Assembly (NCBI GenBank): GCA_903882745.1
Contig: CAIRYG010000014.1
Span: 244,727 to 308,726, forward strand
Source of the DNA: an uncultured Gemmatimonadota bacterium
Lineage (GTDB): Bacteria > Gemmatimonadota > Gemmatimonadetes > Gemmatimonadales > Gemmatimonadaceae
Length of the DNA: 64,000 nucleotides
Reading direction: 5' to 3'
Under the pieces are notes generated by a model, which ran no database searches, was not told where the DNA came from, and saw only the letters and a program-made list of their open reading frames with translations. The translations under genes and the position numbers were made by a program. Position 1 is the first letter of the stretch; every line of letters starts with the position of its first letter. Shown piece after piece: positions 1 through 7,445 of this stretch.

Positions 1-1061
1 GTCTTGCCGAACGCATTCTCGATCAGCAACTCGGCGAGTCGCAACGCCACATCGTCGCCGGTTGTCGCCAACACAATCCCCAGCTCGCGGAACCCCTCGG
101 CGGTCCCCACCGGATCCTTCCGGATGGCCGCGAGTACGGTGCGCGTGAGTTTCCGGCGCGTCTCCACCGGCACGCGCACCACCATACCGAAGTCGAGCAG
201 CACCAGTCGGCCGTCGGGGGCGAGCATCAGGTTGCCGGGGTGCGGATCGGCATGGAAGAGACCGTCCACGAGCATCATCTGCACGTAGACCTCCACCAGC
301 GTCGCCACCAAGCGATTCACGTTGGCCACGCCCGGGTCGAGCTTGTCGATGCGTGTGCCCACAATGAAATCCATCACCATCACATGCTGGCGCGTGAGCT
401 CGTGCACCACCTCAGGAATGAGCACATCGCGATTGGTGCTGAAGTTGCCGCGGATTTCCTTGGCGAACTCTGCTTCGAGTCGGAAATCCATCTCCTCGCC
501 GATGCGCGCTTGAAACTCTTCCACCACCGCAATGAGTCCGGTGACGTGGCTGTTGTTCCATTTCTTGAGGAGCCAGCCGAGGATGCGGCGCGCGGCAATG
601 AGGTCGCGCTCGATCACCAGTTCGATGCCTGGGCGCAAAACTTTTACGGCGACGTCGCGTCCTTTGTAGCGGGCGCGGTGCACTTGCCCGAGCGAGGCTG
701 CGGCGACCGGCACGCGGTCGAACTGCTCGAAGAGTGCGTCGGGTGATGCGATGTCGTACGAGCGATTGATGACCGCTTCGATCTGCCGCACGTCGACCGG
801 GGGCACCGCGTCGACGAGGGTGCCGAGTTCGCCGATGTACGGTTCGGGGATCAGGTCCGCGCGTGAGGCAAAGACCTGCGCGAGTTTGACGAAGGTCGGG
901 CCCAGTGCGCTGATGCGCGAGACGATGCGGCGCGCACGCACGCGATGAAACTCGGGGGCGCGTTTGAGCGGCAGGCCCCAGAAGAGCCAACGGCGTCGAT
1001 CGCGGAAGACCGAGACGACGAGTGGCGCGAGCGCGAGGAGGATTTGGAGGGTGCGGAACAC
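1..1061 (-). CDS. ABC1/AarF/UbiB-family atypical protein kinase, C-terminus cut by window edge
   Basis: The minus strand is open from a GTG at 1061 to the window start (353 codons visible; an in-frame TAG lies just upstream, so little N-terminus can be missing). The translation has the UbiB/ADCK signatures in order: LGPTFVKLAQ near residues 54-63 (the family's KxGQ region), the Ala-rich loop AAASLGQVH, VAVKV with the ATP lysine, EEMDFRLEA, HADPHPGN (catalytic loop) and DFGM (the metal-binding Asp). The family's members are membrane-associated ATPases/kinases that support ubiquinone or menaquinone synthesis, which fits the quinone-linked ETF genes elsewhere in the window. The KxGQ glycine is alanine here (KLAQ). 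No good Shine-Dalgarno is visible at the GTG. The family call is firm; the exact role is not. Confidence 0.9.
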   Translation of the reverse strand, partial: MFRTLQILLALAPLVVSVFRDRRRWLFWGLPLKRAPEFHRVRARRIVSRISALGPTFVKLAQVFASRADLIPEPYIGELGTLVDAVPPVDVRQIEAVINRSYDIASPDALFEQFDRVPVAAASLGQVHRARYKGRDVAVKVLRPGIELVIERDLIAARRILGWLLKKWNNSHVTGLIAVVEEFQARIGEEMDFRLEAEFAKEIRGNFSTNRDVLIPEVVHELTRQHVMVMDFIVGTRIDKLDPGVANVNRLVATLVEVYVQMMLVDGLFHADPHPGNLMLAPDGRLVLLDFGMVVRVPVETRRKLTRTVLAAIRKDPVGTAEGFRELGIVLATTGDDVALRLAELLIENAFGK

Positions 1062-1092
1062 CAGTGAAAGCTAACCAGCGCGCGTGGGGGGA

Positions 1093-1695
1093 TTAGCGCG
1101 CGGTGACCTCGCGTGTGCCGCGGAAGGCGCGCACGCCGTCGTCGACGTCATGCAGCAGGAGCAGGGCGTCGGGGTTGCCGTAGCGGCGCATGAGGTCGCG
1201 CATCATCTGTTGTTCGCCGCCCCAGGGGTAGCCGAACACGACGTCAAAGTCGTCGAGGGCTTTCCCGAGCTGCAGGTAGCCCGACTCGCCGCTCCCGGTG
1301 GTGGAGGTCCAGGGCTCGTGCTTTTGTGGGGTGAAGGCGAAGCCGGTGGGGAGGAAGCTCCCTTCCACGAAGGTCGCAGCAGAGTCGAAGCGTTGGGCGA
1401 GGGTGCGGGCCGTGTCGACCAGGGCGCCGTCGAGCTCAATCCCGTACGACTCGTAGCCCAGCAGGTCGGCCATGATCGTGATCACGCCGCTTGCGGAGCC
1501 CCATTCGAGGAATCGGAGCCCCGGTGCGCGGTGGGTGATCAGCGCCTGTTGCACGCGCGCGTAGTCTGCGGCGACAAAGGGGTGAAAGCGGTGGTCGCGC
1601 ACCTCGAGTTCAAAGCGCTCGAAAATGTCCCAGCCCGCCTCGCAGATAGCGTCGAGTCGGGCGAGCAGGGGGGTGTCGAGGGCGGGGAGGGGCAT
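1093..1695 (-). CDS. Class I SAM-dependent methyltransferase-like protein
   Basis: A 200-residue protein with a Rossmann-type motif I region (FLEWGSASGVITIMADLLG, about residues 81-99) followed by an acidic turn YGIELDG, the usual SAM-ribose-binding position. DVVFGYPWGG follows at about residue 150, in the place of the motif IV acidic segment. The glycine-rich motif I reads ExGSASG instead of ExGxGxG, as in several divergent small methyltransferases. No substrate domain is recognisable. It lies 31 bases upstream of the AarF-like gene on the same strand and probably shares its transcript. Substrate unknown. Confidence 0.65.
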   Translation of the reverse strand: MPLPALDTPLLARLDAICEAGWDIFERFELEVRDHRFHPFVAADYARVQQALITHRAPGLRFLEWGSASGVITIMADLLGYESYGIELDGALVDTARTLAQRFDSAATFVEGSFLPTGFAFTPQKHEPWTSTTGSGESGYLQLGKALDDFDVVFGYPWGGEQQMMRDLMRRYGNPDALLLLHDVDDGVRAFRGTREVTAR

Positions 1696-1732
1696 GCGGG
1701 GAATCTACCGTCAGCGCGGGGGGTGAAACGCA

Positions 1733-1769
1733 CACCGCCCCCGTCAACCGAAGGCTGGCGGGGGCGGTG
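1733..1769 (-). terminator. Strong GC-rich hairpin between tRNA and methyltransferase gene
   Basis: Positions 1733-1743 pair perfectly with 1759-1769 (11 bp, nearly all G-C). The hairpin lies downstream of the tRNA and just upstream of the methyltransferase start on the minus strand. The tract after it on the minus strand holds only a short T run (GCGTTTCACC), so it may be a terminator or a processing structure for the tRNA transcript. Confidence 0.55.
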
Positions 1770-1786
1770 CGGTCGTACTTCAGACT

Positions 1787-1801
1787 GCTCCTCTGCGAGG
1801 A
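1787..1801 (-). repeat. Inverted partial copy of the tRNA anticodon arm in the tRNA 3' trailer
   Basis: Positions 1787-1798 (GCTCCTCTGCGA on the plus strand) are a perfect inverted repeat of 1890-1901, which is the 5' stem and loop of the anticodon arm of the tRNA. On the minus-strand transcript this segment lies about 48 nt after the tRNA 3' end and before the hairpin at 1733-1769. It can pair with 12 nt of the anticodon arm, including the anticodon. It also forms a small hairpin of its own (TCCTC-GCA-GAGGA). Confidence 0.6.
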
Positions 1802-1845
1802 TGTACGATAGAATTTCCCCGAAAAATCTGCAAGACCCAACCCCG

Positions 1846-1927
1846 TATCCGTGACGGGATTTGAACCCGTATGCCTCACGGCACTCCTTTCGCAGAGGAG
1901 CGTGTCTACCAGTTCCACCACACGGAC
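1846..1927 (-). tRNA. Class II (long variable arm) tRNA, Leu-type body, anticodon GCG
   Basis: An 82-nt cloverleaf on the minus strand. The acceptor GTCCGTG pairs with CACGGAT (one G-U at the top) with discriminator A. The D-arm is GTGGAACTGGTAGACAC, a typical bacterial tRNA-Leu D-arm. The anticodon stem is CTCCT/AGGAG with a 7-nt loop CTGCGAA. The variable arm has stem TGCC/GGCA and the T-arm is ACGGG-TTCAAAT-CCCGT. CCA is not encoded (CGG follows). The loop places GCG at positions 34-36, which reads arginine codons CGC/CGU, and the loop CTGCGAA resembles an arginine tRNA loop. The body and anticodon disagree, so the amino acid is left open. The cloverleaf itself is clear. Confidence 0.85.
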
Positions 1928-2152
1928 CGGTGACACCCGACGTATCGGGTGCAACGCCTCGGCTGCGACCAAAGCGCGGTTGGATGCCGTAGAGAATACA
2001 GGTATCCCGCCCATAACCCGTCACCAAAATCACTCACGATGCATCATTTCACCGCCCGGTGGTGTTGTCCCCCGCCTACCCCCACCCCTGCCACTCTGGC
2101 ATATTTAGAGGGTACGTGCTCTCCCAAACACAAAACAAGCGAGCCCGCCCCA

Positions 2153-3271
2153 ATGGCCGACGTCGTTTCCGCAGCCGCTCCGCTCAAGCGCACCCCGTTC
2201 CACGACATCCACGTTGCCCTGGGTGCCAAGATCGTCCCCTTCGCCGGCTACGAAATGCCGGTCCAGTACCCCGCCGGGATCACCGCCGAACACAACGCCG
2301 TGCGCACGAGCTGCGGCCTGTTCGACGTGAGCCACATGGGCGAGTTCCTCGTCACCGGCCCGCAAGCACTGGAGTTCGTCAACTACGTCACCACCAACAA
2401 CGTCGCCGCGCTCGCCATCGGACAGGTGCACTACTCCGGCATCCTCAACGACCGCGGCACGTTCGAAGACGACTGCCTGGTCTACCGCGCCGCCGACCAC
2501 CTCATGATGGTCGTCAACGCGTCCAACAAAGACAAAGACTTCGCCCACATCTCGCAGCACCTCTCCAAGTTCGACGCCACGCTCGAAGACATCTCCGATC
2601 GCATTGCCCTCCTCGCCCTCCAAGGCCCGAAGGCGCAAGAGATTCTCCAAGCACTCACCGACGTCAACCTCGACGCGATCAAGTACTACCACTTCGAACA
2701 GGGCATGGTCGCCGGCAAGGGCCCCATGGTCGTCTCGCGCACAGGCTACACAGGCGAAGATGGCTTTGAGCTCTACTTCGATGTCGCCGACGCCGCGCAC
2801 ATCTGGAACGCCCTCATGCAGCACGGCAACGTCACCCCCACCGGGCTCGGCTGCCGCGACTCGCTGCGCCTCGAAATGGGGATGGCGCTCTACGGCAACG
2901 ACATCGACGACACCGTCACGCCGCTCGAAGCGAACCTCCAGTGGCTCGTGAAAATGAAGAAGGGCGACTTTGTCGGGAAGCGGGCACTCGAAGCGCAGAA
3001 AGCCGCCGGAATCCCGCAGAAACTCGTGGGCTTCACGATCGCCGATCGCGCCTTCCCACGGCACGGCTATCCGGTGTTCGTGAACGGCCTGCCGAGTGGC
3101 GAAGTGCGCAGTGGCACGAGCTCGCCGAGCTGCGGGATCGCCATTGGCACTTGCTACGTGCCCACCGATCACGCCAAGCCCGGCAACACACTCGACGTCG
3201 ATATCCGCGGCAAGCGCTTCACCGGCACGATCGTCGAACTCCCGTTCTACAAGAACGCGTCCCATCGCTAA
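2153..3271 (+). CDS. gcvT: Aminomethyltransferase (glycine cleavage system T protein)
   Basis: A 372-residue protein from ATG 2153, the family's usual length. T-protein takes the aminomethyl group carried on lipoyl H-protein and makes 5,10-methylene-THF plus ammonia in the cytosol. Visible signatures are the N-terminal [20 protein letters not shown] with MPVQYPAGI, the DVSHMGEF motif, [10 protein letters not shown] in the middle and the C-terminal [16 protein letters not shown] barrel. An open frame continues upstream of 2153, but homology begins at PLKRTPFHD, so this ATG is chosen. No gcvH or gcvP lies nearby. A regulator starts 10 bases downstream. No glycine riboswitch is recognisable in the leader. 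Confidence 0.95.
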   Translation: MADVVSAAAPLKRTPFHDIHVALGAKIVPFAGYEMPVQYPAGITAEHNAVRTSCGLFDVSHMGEFLVTGPQALEFVNYVTTNNVAALAIGQVHYSGILNDRGTFEDDCLVYRAADHLMMVVNASNKDKDFAHISQHLSKFDATLEDISDRIALLALQGPKAQEILQALTDVNLDAIKYYHFEQGMVAGKGPMVVSRTGYTGEDGFELYFDVADAAHIWNALMQHGNVTPTGLGCRDSLRLEMGMALYGNDIDDTVTPLEANLQWLVKMKKGDFVGKRALEAQKAAGIPQKLVGFTIADRAFPRHGYPVFVNGLPSGEVRSGTSSPSCGIAIGTCYVPTDHAKPGNTLDVDIRGKRFTGTIVELPFYKNASHR

Positions 3272-3281
3272 AGGCACGGAG

Positions 3282-4859
3282 ATGGCGGACATGACCGTCC
3301 TCATCACGCTCACCGACGTCGAACCCGCCGTCCGCCTCAACGCACTGCTTGAGGCGGCCGGTATTGGCACCGTGATGTGCTCCCCCATGGACGACATCGG
3401 CGCCGCGGTCCGCCGCGGCCGCCCCGATGTCATTGTCTTCACGGGGAACCTGCTCGACCCACAAACGCTCGCCCTGGTCCGCGCCCAACTCTGGAGTGGC
3501 GCCGCCGTGCTGGGGCTGGCCGACATTGGCGACCCGCAACTCGAAGCCCGACTCAAAGGGGTGGGCTTCAACGACGTACTCACCAAACCGGTGAGCGCCG
3601 ACGAACTCGCCACGCACGTCAAGGCGCTGCTCGAGCGCCGCCGCCTGGCCGAACAAACGGGGCTCTACGGCGACTCCGAAGCGGTGCGCGAAGTGCTCGT
3701 CAAAGTCGAGCAGATCGCGCCAGTCTCAAGCACGGTGCTGATCGAAGGGGAATCGGGCACCGGCAAAGAACTGGTCGCGCGCGCGATCCACCGCCTGAGT
3801 CCTCGGCGTGCCAAGCCCTTCATTGCGGTGAATGTGGGCGCGCTCCCCGAAACGCTGCTCGAGAGCGAACTCTTTGGCCACGAGAAGGGTGCCTTTACCG
3901 GCGCCGCCGAACGGCGCATTGGCCGCTTTGAACTCGCCGACGGGGGCACGCTCTTTCTGGACGAGATCGGCGAGATCCCGCAATCCACCCAAGTCAAGCT
4001 CTTACGCGTATTAGAAGAGCGCGAAGTGACCCGCGTGGGTGGCACCACACCGATCAAGGTGGATGTGCGCGTGGTGGCGGCCACCAACCGCGCCCTGCGC
4101 GACGCGGTGGAGCGCGGCACCTTCCGCAGCGACTTGTACTACCGCCTGAATGTGCTGCGCATTTACCTGCCGCCGCTCCGTGAGCGTCGCGACGACATTG
4201 TGATGCTGCTGCGCCGCTTTGTGCAGGAGTTCACGCAGACGCACGAGCGCGAGTTCCGCGGGATTTCGCCTGAAGCTCTTCAGGCGTTGGTGGACTACCC
4301 TTGGCCGGGCAATGTGCGCGAGCTGCGCAACTTGGTGGAGTCCATGGTGGTGCTGGCCACGGGGCGCGAGATCGGCGTGCAGGACATTCCGTCGCAGCTG
4401 CGTGGCACGGGGAGCGACCGGTTCTTGCCGGTGCACGTGGGCCCCATGATCCGCGAGGGGGAGCGCGCCGAGGGGCGCGAGTTGGAGTTTATTGTGCGGA
4501 GCTTGTTGGAGCTCAAGTTGCAGGTGGAGGAGCTGCGCCGACGGGTGGACGACGACCGCGCGCATTTCTCCTCGATGGTTGCGATGGGGAGCGCCCCGGC
4601 CCCCGCGATGTACCCAGGGTTCCCGGTACTCGGCGGTGTTGAACCGCCCGCGCCGGCGGGGTCGGCGAATACCGTGACCATTACGCCGGGGATGACCATG
4701 GCCGAGATTGAGCGAGCGGCCATTGAGGCGGCGTTGCGGGAGAGTCGCGGGAATCGTCGTAAGGCGGCAGAGGTATTGGCGATTGGTGAGCGGACGTTGT
4801 ACCGCAAGCTGAAGGAGTACCATTTGCCGATGGGTCACTCGGGCAACGACAGCATGTAG
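3282..4859 (+). CDS. Sigma-54-interacting transcriptional activator with degenerate receiver domain
   Basis: A 525-residue NtrC-type protein. Residues 1-120 resemble a response-regulator receiver. The phosphoacceptor position in the RPDVIVFTGN strand is Thr, not Asp, although the conserved Lys of DVLTKPVSADEL is kept. The AAA+ domain has Walker A GESGTGKE (about 156-163), the sigma-54 contact loop GAFTGA (about 203-208), Walker B TLFLDEIGE (about 223-231) and an arginine-finger region YYRLNVLRIYLPPLRER. A Fis-type HTH closes the protein (RKAAEVLAIGERTLYRKLKEY region, about 490-515). GAFTGA is intact, so it should activate sigma-54 promoters, but not by Asp phosphorylation. The start MADMT follows gcvT by 10 bases, so the two are probably co-transcribed. 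Confidence 0.93.
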   Translation: MADMTVLITLTDVEPAVRLNALLEAAGIGTVMCSPMDDIGAAVRRGRPDVIVFTGNLLDPQTLALVRAQLWSGAAVLGLADIGDPQLEARLKGVGFNDVLTKPVSADELATHVKALLERRRLAEQTGLYGDSEAVREVLVKVEQIAPVSSTVLIEGESGTGKELVARAIHRLSPRRAKPFIAVNVGALPETLLESELFGHEKGAFTGAAERRIGRFELADGGTLFLDEIGEIPQSTQVKLLRVLEEREVTRVGGTTPIKVDVRVVAATNRALRDAVERGTFRSDLYYRLNVLRIYLPPLRERRDDIVMLLRRFVQEFTQTHEREFRGISPEALQALVDYPWPGNVRELRNLVESMVVLATGREIGVQDIPSQLRGTGSDRFLPVHVGPMIREGERAEGRELEFIVRSLLELKLQVEELRRRVDDDRAHFSSMVAMGSAPAPAMYPGFPVLGGVEPPAPAGSANTVTITPGMTMAEIERAAIEAALRESRGNRRKAAEVLAIGERTLYRKLKEYHLPMGHSGNDSM

Positions 4860-4878
4860 GACTGTAGTACAAGATGAC

Positions 4879-4903
4879 GGCTCCAGGGCAGCGTATTGGA
4901 GCC
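4879..4903 (+). terminator. Hairpin after the sigma-54 activator
   Basis: GGCTCCA (4879-4885) pairs with TGGAGCC (4897-4903), followed by GGCTTTGTC. The position 20 bases after the stop codon fits a terminator, but the T-tract is short. Confidence 0.5.
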
Positions 4904-5019
4904 GGCTTTGTCACGCCCATAGGTCTGCGCAGCAGCTGTACAGTGCGAAAGTGAAAGTTCGGACAGAAGTACCATTGCAGATATAGTGCGCCTTGTAGCT
5001 GACCGTATTCACGACACTT

Positions 5020-5793
5020 ATGCCAGAGCTGAAGCCGACGTCGATAGCGGGGAGTGTGTTGCCGTTGCAGGCCGCCGAGGAGTTGGTGGCCAGTTTGAGT
5101 GATGTGGTGAGTGCGCGGATCAGTTCGGATGCGAGTGGGGCGATTACGGCGATCCACGTGTTGGTGGGTGGTGCGACGGCGCCGAAGCAGATGGTGCGGA
5201 ATATTGAGAGTGCGTTGATGGCGCAGCTTGGGTTGCGGGTGGACCACCGGAAGATCAGTGTGGCGCAGCAGGCTCGGGCGGTGGGTGCTGTGGCGGAGGT
5301 GAGTGCGCCGGCGGCGCCGCAGAAGGTACCGCAGTTGGTGCCCCATAGTGTGCCGCCGATGGTGCCCCATATTGTGCCGCAGATTATGCCGCAGTTGGTG
5401 GTGGGTCGTGCGCTCTATTTTGAGGATGTGGAGATTCGCGGGAGCCGGAGCAAGGGGATGCAGTGCAAGGTCACCTTGCGCAGGGGCGAGCAGCATTATG
5501 TGGGGGAGGCCGACGGCTTTGAGAGTGAGCGCAGCCGGGTGGAGTTAGCGGCGCGTGCGAGTTTGGCGGCGGTGGTGGAGAGTGGGAAGTTGAGTGTGCC
5601 CTTGGTGTTGGAGGGTGCGCGTGTGGTGCGGTTTTTGGATCGTGATGTGGTGTTGGTGGGGGTGATTGCGCGTCATGGTCGTGACCATACGGTGTTGATG
5701 GGGAGTTGTCCGGTGCGTGACAGTGCGGAGACCAGTGCGGCGTTGGCCGTATTGGACGCGACGAACCGGTGGATGGATGGTGTGAAGGGGTGA
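5020..5793 (+). CDS. Conserved hypothetical protein with a Val-Pro repeat linker
   Basis: A 257-residue protein with no signal peptide or membrane segment. Residues 1-90 form a small alpha/beta domain (SARISSDASGAITAIHVLVG, then VRNIESALMAQLGLRVDHRKI). Residues 102-126 are a low-complexity linker of VPQ/VPH/VPP/MPQ units. Residues 127-257 form a second domain (ALYFEDVEIRGSRSKGMQCK ... VVRFLDRDVVLVGVIARHG). I do not recognise a function. The N-terminal half reads like a small ligand-binding fold, but this is only an impression. It stands alone between a terminator-like hairpin and the HD-GYP island. Codon use is G/T-rich (many gtg, ttg, agt). Confidence 0.75.
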   Translation: MPELKPTSIAGSVLPLQAAEELVASLSDVVSARISSDASGAITAIHVLVGGATAPKQMVRNIESALMAQLGLRVDHRKISVAQQARAVGAVAEVSAPAAPQKVPQLVPHSVPPMVPHIVPQIMPQLVVGRALYFEDVEIRGSRSKGMQCKVTLRRGEQHYVGEADGFESERSRVELAARASLAAVVESGKLSVPLVLEGARVVRFLDRDVVLVGVIARHGRDHTVLMGSCPVRDSAETSAALAVLDATNRWMDGVKG

Positions 5794-5977
5794 GGGTGGG
5801 CAGGGTGTGGTGTGGCGCGAACCCGAACTAGGCGAGGATTATAGAGGAGCGTATTACGACCCCCGACTCCGGCAGAGCGAAGCTGAGCGGGCCACATGTA
5901 GGAGAGCGGAGCCAACCTGATGGAGCGCAGTTCGGCGAATGCCGGCTGTGACTGAAATCATGGGAGGTGAATCTCAA

Positions 5978-6049
5978 ATGGCCCTTCTGGCGATGTTGAT
6001 CATGAAGTTGTTTTCGTTTGTGCTGGGTGACGCAGTGACTTGGACCTGA
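5978..6049 (+). CDS. Possible 23-residue hydrophobic peptide upstream of HD-GYP gene
   Basis: ATG 5978 is preceded by an unusually complete Shine-Dalgarno, GGGAGGTGA (5962-5970), with a 7-nt spacer. The frame encodes 23 residues: MALLAMLIMKLFSF, then VLGDAVTWT, and TGA at 6047-6049. It is strongly hydrophobic with one Lys and one Asp, like small membrane peptides or peptide pheromone precursors. It ends 31 bases before the HD-GYP start and is read in the same direction. The ribosome-binding site is the best in this intergenic stretch and does not serve the HD-GYP start. It could instead be a leader peptide or a chance frame. Confidence 0.45.
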   Translation: MALLAMLIMKLFSFVLGDAVTWT

Positions 6050-6080
6050 GCTGGTGTCGGGGGTTCTCCTTCCTTCAATA

Positions 6081-7445
6081 ATGACCGAACAACGGATCGT
6101 TCGTTTCGTTGGCGTGACCGTTGCCTGCGCATTGCTGGCAGCGATCACGGTGTATGCGTACGTCCCCTTGGTCACACCAGACCAAATTCGATCGTCGGTA
6201 TTTTTTGCTTCGGTTGGACTCTTGGCTCTCGCACTAGCATACCAAATGCCTGTGGGGGTGTCAGGGAATATCAGTTTCATACCGTTCCTGAGCGCGCTTG
6301 CGCTCGGGCCCGGTCCGGTATTGGTGTTGAGCGTAGCGCTCGCGATCGTCATCAGCGAAGCGATGCACCGCCGGAAGCAGATTAAGGCTGTCTTCAACGT
6401 CGCCCAGTACACACTGGCGATCTCTGTTGCTTCTGTGACGTATCTCGCGCTCGGTGGGGGCCGGATTGACCCCCAAAATGGCGCGTGGTACATCCTGCCA
6501 TTTGTTGCCAGCTATGCGACGTGGCTTGTGATCAACACGGCCGCGGTAAGTGGAGTTATCGCAACGGCTGCCGGAAAGTCGATGCTGCCCACGTGGCGGC
6601 AGGTAGCTGGCGGTGCGCTGCTGTACGACTTGCTCGCGATTCCAGTGGTGTACGGATTCGCCTACGTGTACGCCAGATGGGGTGCCGGAGTCGCTGCAGG
6701 CGTGGCTGTACCGCTGTTTGGCCTACGACAACTGTACAAGACAAACTATCAGCTGGAAACGATCAACCAAGAGCTCTTGCAGCTCATTGTGAGTACCGTC
6801 GAAGCTCGCGACCCATACACATCGGGTCATTCGGAGCGCGTGTCGCGCTACGCCGCGGCAATTTGCAAGATCTTGGGGACGCCATCGCGTGAGTCACAGC
6901 AAATCATCAAGGCCGCCCTGCTTCACGATGTGGGAAAGATTCACGAGGAATTTCATCCGATACTTCGCAAGCCTGGGAAGCTCTCCGCTGAGGAGTACGC
7001 CGTTATGCAGACTCACTCTGCGAAGGGGGCCGTACTCGTTGCGACCGTGTCACAGTTTCGCCATCTGGCTCCATCGATTCGCGCCCACCATGAAGCATGG
7101 GACGGCTCTGGATATCCTGACCGCCTAACCGGAAAAGACATTCCGCTTGCTGCTCGTGTCATAGCGCTGGCCGACACGATTGATGCGATGTCAACCGATC
7201 GGCCGTATCGCGAAGCGTTGCCGCCCGAGTCTATTCGCCGCGAACTCATTGGGCAGAGCGGACGTCAGTTTGACCCCACGCTGATTGCTCGCACAACCGC
7301 AGGCGACGCGTGGGAGATTCTGGCAGCCGCGATTGTGCGTGCTTCGACGGAATTCCCGGTCCTCAAGAGCCCGGTACCGCCGCCACGCGACGAGGATAGA
7401 ACTCAATCCACCGTTTTCGCTGCCCGTCATAGCGTGCCAGGCTAA
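6081..7445 (+). CDS. Membrane-anchored HD-GYP domain protein (c-di-GMP phosphodiesterase family)
   Basis: A 454-residue protein from ATG 6081 (a GTG at 6054 is possible; neither has a clear Shine-Dalgarno). Residues 1 to about 215 contain several hydrophobic segments forming a membrane sensor module like MASE-type domains. After a short helix (NYQLETINQELLQLIVSTVEARD) comes the HD-GYP domain: HSERVSRYA, the HD pair LLHDVGKI (about 279-286), HPILRKPG, THSAKGA, HHEAWDGSGYP (HH and the GYP motif) and ALADTIDAMSTDRPYR. All metal-ligand positions seen in active HD-GYP proteins appear present. No EAL or GGDEF domain is attached. It overlaps the convergent BTAD gene by 4 bases. Third codon positions look less GC-rich than in the flanks. 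Confidence 0.9.
   Translation: MTEQRIVRFVGVTVACALLAAITVYAYVPLVTPDQIRSSVFFASVGLLALALAYQMPVGVSGNISFIPFLSALALGPGPVLVLSVALAIVISEAMHRRKQIKAVFNVAQYTLAISVASVTYLALGGGRIDPQNGAWYILPFVASYATWLVINTAAVSGVIATAAGKSMLPTWRQVAGGALLYDLLAIPVVYGFAYVYARWGAGVAAGVAVPLFGLRQLYKTNYQLETINQELLQLIVSTVEARDPYTSGHSERVSRYAAAICKILGTPSRESQQIIKAALLHDVGKIHEEFHPILRKPGKLSAEEYAVMQTHSAKGAVLVATVSQFRHLAPSIRAHHEAWDGSGYPDRLTGKDIPLAARVIALADTIDAMSTDRPYREALPPESIRRELIGQSGRQFDPTLIARTTAGDAWEILAAAIVRASTEFPVLKSPVPPPRDEDRTQSTVFAARHSVPG

Noticed and set aside
1928..2152. Glycine riboswitch upstream of gcvT
   Set aside because: The leader has no recognisable glycine aptamer core, and the region is shared with the divergent tRNA promoter.
2105..3622. 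Long antisense open frame (505 codons, minus) across gcvT and the activator
   Set aside because: Val/Asp/Glu-rich translation mirrors the real genes; no motif or ribosome-binding site.
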